NCBI GenBank assembly: GCA_039029135.1 | Contig: JBCCGT010000006.1 | Location: 169,353-233,352 of the forward strand | Direction of reading: 5' to 3' | From: JALZVT01 sp039029135 | GTDB taxonomy: Bacteria > Pseudomonadota > Gammaproteobacteria > Pseudomonadales > Azotimanducaceae | DNA length: 64,000 nt | Shown: positions 50,946-58,423 of the stretch, one piece after another | Position numbering within the stretch: position 1 is the stretch's first letter | Layout of the letters: each line of letters opens with the position of its first letter | Notes under the pieces: generated by a model | Told to the model about the DNA's origin: nothing | Databases searched by the model: none | What the model saw: only the letters and a program-made list of their open reading frames with translations | Translations under genes and position numbers: made by a program

Positions 50946-53159
50946 GTGAACGACGACGTCACACACATTCTGGATGGCCTGAACGATCCCCAGCGGGAGG
51001 CGGTGATGGCGCCGCCCGGCCACTCGCTGGTGATCGCCGGCGCCGGCAGCGGCAAGACCCGCGTGCTCGTCCATCGCATCGCCTGGCTGGTCGCGGCGGA
51101 GCGCATCTCGCCCTACGGCATCATGGCCGTGACCTTCACGAACAAGGCGGCCGCAGAGATGCGCGCGCGCGCGGAGACGCTGCTCGACATCCCGGCGCGC
51201 AGCCTGTGGGTCGGGACCTTTCACGGCATCGCGCATCGGCTGCTGCGGCGCCACTGGGACGCGGCCGGGCTGCCGCAGAACTTTCAGATCCTCGATGCCG
51301 ACGACCAGCTGCGGTTGGTCAAGCGCGTCATGAAGAGCATGGACCTCGACGAGCAGAAGTGGCCCGCGCGGCAGGCGATGTGGTTCATCAACGGCCAGAA
51401 GGACGAGGGTCTGCGCGCGAAAGACGTGCCTGCCGGCGATGACCTGTTCGCGATGACTCACAAGAAGGTCTACGAAGCCTACGAGACGATCTGCTTCGAC
51501 GGCGGGCTGGTCGACTTCGCTGAGCTGCTGCTGCGCTCGCACGAACTGTGGCTGAACGATCTGCCCCTGCTGCAGCACTATCAGGAGCGTTTCGGCGAGC
51601 TCTTGGTCGACGAATTTCAGGACACCAACCGCATTCAGTACGCGTGGCTGCGTGTGCTCGCGGGGGACGCCGCCAACGTCATGGCGGTGGGCGACGACGA
51701 CCAGTCCATCTACGGTTGGCGCGGCGCGAAGATCGAGAACATCCATCGTTTTCAGCAAGACTTCGCGGGCGCGAAACTCGTGCGGCTCGAGCAGAACTAC
51801 CGCTCCACGAACACGATCCTGCGCGCGGCCAACGCGCTCATTGCGAACAACACGGGCAGGCTCGGCAAGGAGCTGTGGACCCAGGGCGCCGACGGCGATC
51901 AGATCAAGCTGTACTCCGGCTTTAACGATCTCGACGAGGCGCGCTTCGTCGTCGATCGCATCCAGGCGTGGATTGATCAGGGCGGCGGTCCGGACGAATG
52001 CGCGATCCTGTATCGCTCGAACGCGCAGTCGCGCGTGCTGGAAGAGGCGCTGCTGCGCACGCAGATCCCGTACCGCATCTACGGCGGGCTGCGGTTCTTT
52101 GAACGCGCCGAGATTCGCAACGCGCTGGCGTACATGCGGCTGACGGTGCAGCCGCATGCGGACCCCGCATTCGAGCGGGTTATCAACACACCGACCCGCG
52201 GTATAGGCGACAAGACGCTAGAGACGATTCGCGACATGGCGCGCGCGAACCAGACGTCGATGTGGCAGGCGGCGAAAGACGGCTTCGCCGATGGCGTCTT
52301 CAAGGGCCGTGCGGGCGCGGGCATACAAGAATTCATCGCGCTCATCGAACGCGTCGCGGCCGACGTCGAGCAGCTGCCGCTGCAGGACATCGCCCGCATA
52401 TGCATCGAAGACTCGGGGCTGATGGAGTTTCATGGCAAGGAACGCGGCGAGCGGGGCCTCGCGCGCAAGGAAAACCTCGAAGAACTGGTGCGCGCCTGTC
52501 GGGAGTTTAGCGGCGATCTCGTGTTTCCCCTGACCGAGGCCGGCGAAGAGACGGAATCGAAGTCTGTCATCGACGAGTTTCTCGACCAGGCCGCGCTCGA
52601 TGCGGGCGAACACCGGTCAAACGAGGGGCCCTGCGTGCAGCTCATGACCCTGCACAGCGCCAAGGGACTGGAGTTTCCACTGGTGTTTCTCGCCGGCATG
52701 GAAGAGGGGCTGTTTCCGCATCGCATGTCGGCGGAGGATCCCGAACGTCTGGAGGAGGAGCGTCGGCTCGCGTACGTCGGCATCACGCGGGCGATGAAAG
52801 AGCTGTATCTCACGTTCGCCGAGACCCGCCGCCTGCATGGCTCCGATACCTATAATCGGCCGTCGCGATTTATCGCCGAGCTGCCGAAAGAACTCGTCGA
52901 CGAGGTGAGGCTACGCGGCGCTGTAGCGCGACCCGCCGTGCCCGCCCGCTTCGGGCGGCTTTCCAGCGGCAGCTCGCTATTCGAGGAGGAAGACGCGCCG
53001 CTGCGGATTGGCCAGCGCGTCGGCCACGCGAAGTTTGGCGAGGGCGTGGTGCTCGGCTGTGAGGGCCAGGGCGATCGCATGGTGGTGAACGTCAACTTCG
53101 ATGCGGCGGGAGAAAAACGCTTGATGCTGAGCTACGCGAAACTGGAGGCGATTGACTGA
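50946..53159 (+). CDS. uvrD: UvrD/Rep-family DNA helicase II
   Basis: 737 residues from a GTG. All superfamily 1A motifs are present: Walker A GAGSGKTRVL, motif Ia VTFTNKAAAEMR, TFHGIAHRLLRR, Walker B LLVDEFQDTN, motif III VGDDDQSIYGWRGA, motif IV LEQNYRS, motif V LMTLHSAKGLEFP and motif VI EEERRLAYVGITRA. The C-terminus RIGQRVGHAKFGEGVVL...YAKLEAID is the UvrD tail that binds RNA polymerase in E. coli. It unwinds DNA in nucleotide-excision and mismatch repair. The stop overlaps the start of the TRAP binding-protein gene by one base, an unusual coupling for uvrD. Confidence 0.97.
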   Translation: MNDDVTHILDGLNDPQREAVMAPPGHSLVIAGAGSGKTRVLVHRIAWLVAAERISPYGIMAVTFTNKAAAEMRARAETLLDIPARSLWVGTFHGIAHRLLRRHWDAAGLPQNFQILDADDQLRLVKRVMKSMDLDEQKWPARQAMWFINGQKDEGLRAKDVPAGDDLFAMTHKKVYEAYETICFDGGLVDFAELLLRSHELWLNDLPLLQHYQERFGELLVDEFQDTNRIQYAWLRVLAGDAANVMAVGDDDQSIYGWRGAKIENIHRFQQDFAGAKLVRLEQNYRSTNTILRAANALIANNTGRLGKELWTQGADGDQIKLYSGFNDLDEARFVVDRIQAWIDQGGGPDECAILYRSNAQSRVLEEALLRTQIPYRIYGGLRFFERAEIRNALAYMRLTVQPHADPAFERVINTPTRGIGDKTLETIRDMARANQTSMWQAAKDGFADGVFKGRAGAGIQEFIALIERVAADVEQLPLQDIARICIEDSGLMEFHGKERGERGLARKENLEELVRACREFSGDLVFPLTEAGEETESKSVIDEFLDQAALDAGEHRSNEGPCVQLMTLHSAKGLEFPLVFLAGMEEGLFPHRMSAEDPERLEEERRLAYVGITRAMKELYLTFAETRRLHGSDTYNRPSRFIAELPKELVDEVRLRGAVARPAVPARFGRLSSGSSLFEEEDAPLRIGQRVGHAKFGEGVVLGCEGQGDRMVVNVNFDAAGEKRLMLSYAKLEAID

Positions 53160-54268
53160 TGCGCAGAGTGACCGATGCTGCGAGCGTGCTGTGCCTGTGC
53201 GCCGCGCTTTTTCTGTTTGGCTGCGCGCCGGCGCCGGAAAGCGGAGGCAATGCTGCAAGCGCGGCGCCCGCCGAGACGTTTCGCTGGAAGCTGATCACCA
53301 CCTGGCCGAAGAACCTGCCGGCGCTCGGCACCGCGCCCGAGCGGCTCGCGGAGCGGATTCGCGAGATGTCCGCCGGGCGGCTCGACATCAGGGTCTATGG
53401 TGCGGGCGAACTGGTGCCGGCGTTCGAAGTGTTCGACGCGGTGTCGCAGGGCACGGCAGAGATGGGGCACGGCGCGGCCTACTACTGGCGCGGCAAGCTG
53501 CCGGTTGCGGCCGTGTTCGCCACGGTGCCCTTCGGCATGTCCGCGCAGGAGATGAGCGGCTGGCTGCATTTCGGTGGCGGGCTGGAGCTGTGGCGCGAAC
53601 TCTATGCGCCTTTCTCCCTGATCCCGTTTCCGGGCGGTAACACGGGCGTGCAGATGGCCGGCTGGTTCAACAAGGAGATCAACTCCGTCGACGACCTCAG
53701 GGGTTTGAAGATGCGCATTCCCGGTCTCGGCGGCGAGGTGCTCAAGCGCGCCGGTGGTGTGCCGGTAGCACTGCCGGGCGGGGAGATCTTCACGTCGCTG
53801 CAGACGGGCGTGATCGATGCCACCGAGTGGGTCAGCCCGTATAACGATCTCGCGCTCAGCCTGCACACCGCGGCTAAGTACTACTACTACCCCGGCTGGC
53901 ACGAGCCCGGACCCGCGCTCGAAACCTTGGTAAACAAGGACGCGTTCGAGCGCTTGCCGAAGGATCTGCAGGCCATCGTCGAGGCCGCCTGCATCGCGCT
54001 GGACGCCGAGGTCCCCGCCGAATTCAATGCGCGCAACGCGACCGCGCTGAAGACGATGCTCGACGAGCACGGCGTCGAACTCAGGCGCTTGCCCGACGAC
54101 GTCATCGCCCGGCTGCAGACGCTGTCGGCGGAAGTGGTCGATGAGATGGCACAGGAAAACGCTCTGGCACAGCGCATCGTCGATTCCTATCGTGACTTTG
54201 CCGACAACGCGTCGAGCTATACGCGCATTTCGGAGCAGGCATATCTGAACAGCAGGTCGGCGCCGTGA
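53159..54268 (+). CDS. TRAP transporter substrate-binding lipoprotein (DctP family), orphan
   Basis: 369 residues. The signal peptide ends in FLFGCAP, a lipobox, so the protein is lipid-anchored, which is unusual for DctP-type proteins. The mature part starts FRWKLITTWPKNLP, like the 2-oxoacid-binding TakP group. It contains GGLELWRELYAPFSLIPFPGGNTGVQMAGWF, LRGLKMRIPGLGGEVLKRAGG and GVIDATEWVSPYND, the dimer and ligand region of the family. No DctQ or DctM membrane subunits are adjacent. The gene overlaps uvrD by one base and the enoyl-CoA hydratase by four. Confidence 0.9.
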   Translation: MRRVTDAASVLCLCAALFLFGCAPAPESGGNAASAAPAETFRWKLITTWPKNLPALGTAPERLAERIREMSAGRLDIRVYGAGELVPAFEVFDAVSQGTAEMGHGAAYYWRGKLPVAAVFATVPFGMSAQEMSGWLHFGGGLELWRELYAPFSLIPFPGGNTGVQMAGWFNKEINSVDDLRGLKMRIPGLGGEVLKRAGGVPVALPGGEIFTSLQTGVIDATEWVSPYNDLALSLHTAAKYYYYPGWHEPGPALETLVNKDAFERLPKDLQAIVEAACIALDAEVPAEFNARNATALKTMLDEHGVELRRLPDDVIARLQTLSAEVVDEMAQENALAQRIVDSYRDFADNASSYTRISEQAYLNSRSAP

Positions 54269-55119
54269 GCGGCAAGCAGACCGACGAGCGGCGCGGCGCG
54301 CCTGGTCAGGAGGTGACCTGCGAGATCGTCGATCAGATCGCCGTGCTCACCCTGAATCGGCCGCATCGCAACAACGCCTGGAACGGCAAGATGCACATGG
54401 CTTATCGCGCGCAGCTGCTGGCGGCGGACGAAGACCCCAGCGTTCGCGCGATCCTCGTTACGGGAGAGGGTCGGGCGTTCTGCGTCGGTGGTGATGCGAA
54501 GGCGCTGGAAGGTCACGTCGAGAAAGGCGGCTATGACCCAGGCACGACGGCCGACATCGCGATGCCGGGCTACGGTCGCGCGCCCGAGTTCGATGCGCCG
54601 TTTGCGTATCAGATGGGCCTGAGAAAGCCGATCGTGGCCGCGATGAACGGACCGGCGGCCGGTGTTGGCCTCGCGCTCGCGGCGTTTACCGACCTGCGCT
54701 TCGCGGTGCCCGGCGTGAAGTTCACTACGGCGCACGGCAAGCTCAATCTGCCGGCGGAGTATGGCCTGTCCTGGGTGCTACCGCGCATCATGGGTCTCGG
54801 CCGTGCGAACGACATCCTGTTGACGAGCCGCGTGTTCTTATCCGATGAGGCGTATCAGCTGGGCTTCGTAAACTCGCTGTTTCCGCGGGAGCGGCTGGTC
54901 GCGGAAAGCCTGGACTACCTGCGTCGCATGCTCGCGACCGTCTCGCCCAATGCCCTGCGGCAGACGCGCTGGCAAACCTACGCGGATCTACATCAGAGCG
55001 CGGCCGCCGCGGTGACGCGCTCGGAAGCCCTGATCAATGAGATGATGCGAGAGCACGACTACGCGGAAGGCGTGGCCGCCTTTGTCGAAAAGCGCCCGCC
55101 GAACTGGGGCCCGGAGTAG
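54265..55119 (+). CDS. Enoyl-CoA hydratase/isomerase family protein
   Basis: 284 residues from a GTG overlapping the previous stop. Crotonase-fold markers: VAVLTLNRPHRNNAW-like start, AILVTGEGRAFCVGGDAKAL (first oxyanion-hole strand), RKPIVAAMNGPAAGVGLALAAFTDLRFA (second oxyanion hole), and GLSWVLPRIMGLGRANDILLTSR. Catalytic Glu residues typical for hydratases are not obvious, so isomerase, hydrolase or another crotonase activity is possible. The substrate is an acyl-CoA. The operon with a TRAP binding protein hints at uptake and activation of an organic acid. Confidence 0.9.
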   Translation: MSGKQTDERRGAPGQEVTCEIVDQIAVLTLNRPHRNNAWNGKMHMAYRAQLLAADEDPSVRAILVTGEGRAFCVGGDAKALEGHVEKGGYDPGTTADIAMPGYGRAPEFDAPFAYQMGLRKPIVAAMNGPAAGVGLALAAFTDLRFAVPGVKFTTAHGKLNLPAEYGLSWVLPRIMGLGRANDILLTSRVFLSDEAYQLGFVNSLFPRERLVAESLDYLRRMLATVSPNALRQTRWQTYADLHQSAAAAVTRSEALINEMMREHDYAEGVAAFVEKRPPNWGPE

Positions 55120-55160
55120 AAAAGCTGACTCGCGTGCACGAGAGCAGAGGGAGTCGATCG

Positions 55161-55538
55161 ATGACAGACACATACAACGAGCTCAACGAACAGGAACAGT
55201 GGGTGTTGCTGCAAAAGGGCACCGAGCCGCCGTTCACGGGCAAGTACACCGACCACTTCGAAGAGGGCGGGCATTACGCCTGCAGGCGCTGCAACGCGCC
55301 GCTGTACCGCTCCGCGGACAAGTTTCACTCCCACTGTGGGTGGCCTGCGTTTGACGATGAGATCGAAGGCGCGGTGCGTCGCGAGGTGGACGCCGACGGC
55401 TATCGCGTAGAGATTCTCTGCGCGAAGTGCGGCGGACACCTGGGACACGTGTTCGAAGGCGAGGGCTTCACGCCCAAGAACACCCGTCACTGCGTAAACT
55501 CGATCTCGATGACGTTTGTGCCGCCGAGCGGCGCTTGA
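55161..55538 (+). CDS. msrB: Peptide-methionine (R)-S-oxide reductase
   Basis: 125 residues from the ATG at 55161. It reduces the R-form of methionine sulfoxide in damaged proteins. The four zinc-binding Cys sit in ACRRCNAPLY and LCAKCGGHLGHVF, and the catalytic Cys is in NTRHCVNSISM, with the conserved GWPAF and HxH pattern KFHSHCGWPAF. There is no signal peptide, so it is cytosolic. The preceding enoyl-CoA hydratase gene ends 41 bases upstream. Confidence 0.95.
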   Translation: MTDTYNELNEQEQWVLLQKGTEPPFTGKYTDHFEEGGHYACRRCNAPLYRSADKFHSHCGWPAFDDEIEGAVRREVDADGYRVEILCAKCGGHLGHVFEGEGFTPKNTRHCVNSISMTFVPPSGA

Positions 55539-55617
55539 GCGGCGCGCCTCGCGCGGCGTGGGCTGAGCGGATAGCGAAGACTGCGAAACGAAGCGGCGAA
55601 CGGAAGAGCAAAAAGAA

Positions 55618-55636
55618 GGGCGCCTCGAAGGCGCCC
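55618..55636 (-). terminator. Intrinsic terminator between msrB and the repeat-protein gene
   Basis: GGGCGCCT-CGA-AGGCGCCC is a perfect 8-bp hairpin. On the minus strand it is followed by TTCTTTTTGC, a T-rich tail, so it fits the end of the convergent minus-strand gene. It may also serve msrB. Confidence 0.7.
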
Positions 55637-55739
55637 GAAGGAGTCTTTGTCACTCTCCGGATGAGAGAGGGATGAGAGAGAGGGACTAAAGGGGGACAAA
55701 GACCCAGGGGAGAACGTCGCCTGGCGCGACTAGCCGCGA

Positions 55740-56159
55740 CTAGCCGCGCCGGACGCGCTTGCCGCCGCGGGCGACCACGTTGCCGTTGGCGTCCACTCTG
55801 CGGGCCTGTCCCTGACGCCGTACCTGACCGTCCGTATTGCGCTGCGCGCGGCTGCGCTTCTGGACAGTTGAGCCGTCTGCCAGGACGCGCTCGCGGTGGG
55901 ATTTCCGGTGCCGAGCGCCGTCCTCAGTCGTGCGCACCCGGTCGTGGCCGCGGCGCACCAGGTTGCCGTCTGCATCGGTCACGCGGAAGCCGCGGCGCGC
56001 GACGGTGTCGCCGTTGTCGTTCACACGGACGCTGCGCTTGGCTTCGAGCGTGTTGCCGTTCGCGAGTTCGCGCTCGATGGTTTGTGTGTCTGCAAAGGCG
56101 CTCGTTGCGCCCGTCGCGATCAGCACTGAAATCAGCGTGGTTACCAATCGATTGTTCAT
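55740..56159 (-). CDS. Small secreted basic repeat protein, unknown function
   Basis: 139 residues from the ATG at 56159 with AGGAG upstream. A signal peptide (TTLISVLIATGATSAFA) precedes a highly basic mature part made of imperfect ~18-21 residue units with the pattern (R/K)-x-V-x-(D/A)-N-G-(D/N)-x-V-x-R-R-G, such as RVNDNGDTVARRG, RVTDADGNLVRRG, QRNTDGQVRRQG and RVDANGNVVARGG. I do not recognise the family. The charge pattern suggests binding to nucleic acid, lipopolysaccharide or peptidoglycan, but this is inference. It stands alone with its own terminator. Confidence 0.75.
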   Translation of the reverse strand: MNNRLVTTLISVLIATGATSAFADTQTIERELANGNTLEAKRSVRVNDNGDTVARRGFRVTDADGNLVRRGHDRVRTTEDGARHRKSHRERVLADGSTVQKRSRAQRNTDGQVRRQGQARRVDANGNVVARGGKRVRRG

Positions 56160-56276
56160 ATCGTACTCCTGGTCTGTTGGCGTGCAGTGTTGCGGTCTCA
56201 GGGGTTTAACGCCGTAACCTCGCAACGGTTGACCGGAATACGAGAAAAAATGTGATCTGCGTCACAAAGGGTGGGG

Positions 56277-57245
56277 TTATCCGCCCCCGAGCCAGGCGTC
56301 GACCAGGTTCTCGACCAGCGCGGCGGCGACCCAGGCAGCCGGCGGGATCACGCAGATCACCAGCACGCGACCCAGCAGCGCCATGTCGACCGGCCAGTCG
56401 CGCACCGCGCGAATGCGGTCGCGCCGCTGCAGCAGGCTCTCTAGCCCGTTTATCGGTGCGGGACGGAGATCGCGGCTGGCGGTGCTGATGTGTTCGTTCA
56501 CCTCGTGCAGCGCCTGGCGTTTGAACGCCCGCAGCTGGGCGCGTACACCCAGCATGGGTCGCAGCCAGAGCGCCGTCGCGGCCGGGATCGCGACGAGGCT
56601 CGCGTACAGATAGTTCTGGTAGCGAAAGTTGGCGTCGATCGACTGCAGGCTGACAATGGCCATCGCGCCCAGGCAGAGCACGATGTCGCCGTTGCCGGAG
56701 GTGGCAATGGGATAGACGCTGCGCAGATCGAAGGGATCGAGGTTTGCGCTGCGTCCGGCCTCCAGAAACAAACCCGAGACGTGGATGCGAATCGCGATCA
56801 CCAGACCGGCCCAGATCCAGACCAGCACCATGAGCACGATGAGGGTAAAGGTGCGCGCGCCGTCGGCGAAGAGCTGTTCCACGCTGCGAATCGGCAGGTT
56901 GAAAAAGATGCCGTACAGCGCGCCCGCGATCGCGGCGCACCACAGCCAGCGTGCCGGCGCGTGTATGCGTGCGCGCAGCGCCGCCTGATCGATCGGCGCC
57001 GGCAGCTGCGCCAGCAGCCGCAGCGAGCGGCGGTGCAGATAGCCCGTCGTCGTCACGAGGAACGCGGGCGACAGGATCAGGACCAGATTGATGCCGACGA
57101 GCTGGCGGAAGGTATCGAAGCTGCGAGGCAGCGTCGTCGTACGATCGAAGTTACCGCTGCCATAGGCGGCGAGCGCGCCGATGAGCAGGATCGACGCGCC
57201 GATCGCGAGCGGCCACCAGGCCGATTTTAGAAACAGTCGCTGCAC
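56277..57245 (-). CDS. Multi-spanning membrane protein, unknown function
   Basis: 322 residues with at least six hydrophobic segments: WPLAIGASILLIGALAAYG, LVGINLVLILSPAFLVTTTGY, LWCAAIAGALYGIFF, FTLIVLMVLVWIWAGLVIAI, IVLCLGAMAIVSL and LGRVLVICVIPPAAWVAAAL. A cytosolic loop contains FKRQALHEVNEHIS. No enzymatic motif is recognised. A family assignment cannot be made by eye. It is preceded by a 118-base divergent region shared with the MOSC gene and followed by the secreted repeat protein's promoter region. Confidence 0.8.
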   Translation of the reverse strand: MQRLFLKSAWWPLAIGASILLIGALAAYGSGNFDRTTTLPRSFDTFRQLVGINLVLILSPAFLVTTTGYLHRRSLRLLAQLPAPIDQAALRARIHAPARWLWCAAIAGALYGIFFNLPIRSVEQLFADGARTFTLIVLMVLVWIWAGLVIAIRIHVSGLFLEAGRSANLDPFDLRSVYPIATSGNGDIVLCLGAMAIVSLQSIDANFRYQNYLYASLVAIPAATALWLRPMLGVRAQLRAFKRQALHEVNEHISTASRDLRPAPINGLESLLQRRDRIRAVRDWPVDMALLGRVLVICVIPPAAWVAAALVENLVDAWLGGG

Positions 57246-57374
57246 GCTCGTAGCCTAGCGCGATCGGCTCGGGCGCGGCAGTGCGCGGTACGTCGGGCCG
57301 GGGAGTGAACCTGTCGCCGGATTGGATCAGGCCCTAGACTGGTGCCACCTACCTTTGCAACGGTTGTCACCGCC

Positions 57375-58004
57375 ATGCACATCGTCAGCGTCAACATCGC
57401 GCGCGCCGCACCCCTGGGCGACGGCGTTAAGACGCCAACGGGTATCGCCAAACAGCCCCGCACCGGCCCGGTGCCCGTTCACCGACTGGGACTCGCGAAC
57501 GACGCGATCTGCAATCTGAAGCATCACGGCGGCGAAGATCAGGCGGTGTATCTCTACAGCGTGGAAGACTACGCCTGGTGGAGCGAGCGGCTGGAGCGCG
57601 AGCTGCTGCCCGGTACTTTTGGCGAAAACCTGACCGTCGCGGGCATCGAGAGCGCGGGCATTGGAATCGGCGATCGCTTCGTCATCGACGATCTGGTGCT
57701 GGAGACGACTTCGCCGCGTATTCCCTGCAACACGCTCAATCGGCGCATGCGGGATCCCCGCTTTGGTATTGCCTTTCGACGCGCCCTGCGACCGGGCTGG
57801 TACTGCCGGGTGATTGCCGAGAGCAGCATCGAGAAGGACGCACGGGTGCAGCACGAACCTTCCAATGGCGTGCGCATCACGATCGCGGAGATGATGGAAG
57901 ACTACTACGCGCGGCCGCTGCCGCCCGATCGCGCCCGCCAGTATCTCGAGACGCCGATGAGCAACAAGATGCGCCCCGAGATGCAGCAGGCGGCCGCGCG
58001 GTGA
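57375..58004 (+). CDS. MOSC-domain protein (YiiM-like)
   Basis: 209 residues from the ATG at 57375; upstream starts lack conservation. The MOSC fold of molybdenum-cofactor proteins is shown by KTPTGIAKQP, NLKHHGGEDQAVYLYS, FGENLTVAG, IGDRFVIDDLVLETTSPRIPCNTL with the conserved cofactor-linked Cys in RIPC, and RALRPGWYCRVI. YiiM detoxifies hydroxylaminopurine; other members act on N-hydroxylated or sulfur compounds. Its stop overlaps the start of a globin gene by four bases, suggesting a joint role in nitrogen-oxide or N-hydroxyl metabolism (inference). Confidence 0.9.
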   Translation: MHIVSVNIARAAPLGDGVKTPTGIAKQPRTGPVPVHRLGLANDAICNLKHHGGEDQAVYLYSVEDYAWWSERLERELLPGTFGENLTVAGIESAGIGIGDRFVIDDLVLETTSPRIPCNTLNRRMRDPRFGIAFRRALRPGWYCRVIAESSIEKDARVQHEPSNGVRITIAEMMEDYYARPLPPDRARQYLETPMSNKMRPEMQQAAAR

Positions 58005-58393
58005 CGGCGATTGAAGACAGCCTGGCAGTGTGCGCGCAGCGCGCGGGCGACATCGTGCCCGCCGTCTATCGGCGCTTCTTCGCGCTCGAACCCGACGCCT
58101 TGGATCTTATGGGTCACAGCGATCAGGGCATGCGGGGGCGCATGTTCGAGTCTGCCCTGAACCTGTTGTTGGATGAGACACCGTTCGAAGACGGCTGTTA
58201 TTTCGACTGGGAGCTCGGCAATCATTTCCAGTCCTATCGGGTGTTGCCGGCCATGTACGCGACCTTCTTCGAGGCGACCCGCGACTGCGTGCGCGATGCG
58301 CTCGCCGGCGACTGGTCTGCCCGTCACGAGGCGGCTTGGAACGCGCGGGTGCACATGATTCTGGAACGCGTGCGTATGCGCGCCCCGACCTGA
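58001..58393 (+). CDS. Single-domain globin-like protein
   Basis: 130 residues from a GTG overlapping the MOSC stop. Helix A/B/C region: SLAVCAQRAGDIVPAVYRRFFALEPDALDLM. The proximal-His helix is GNHFQSYRVLPAMYATFF, in which the His sits at the F8 position of bacterial single-domain globins. The G/H region is CVRDALAGDWSARHEAAWNARVHMIL with the usual Trp. It probably binds O2 or NO through heme. No reductase domain is attached. Coupling with a MOSC gene is unusual. Confidence 0.72.
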   Translation: MTAIEDSLAVCAQRAGDIVPAVYRRFFALEPDALDLMGHSDQGMRGRMFESALNLLLDETPFEDGCYFDWELGNHFQSYRVLPAMYATFFEATRDCVRDALAGDWSARHEAAWNARVHMILERVRMRAPT

Positions 58394-58423
58394 ATCGTTT
58401 ACGCGCCCCGTTGGAACCGCGCG

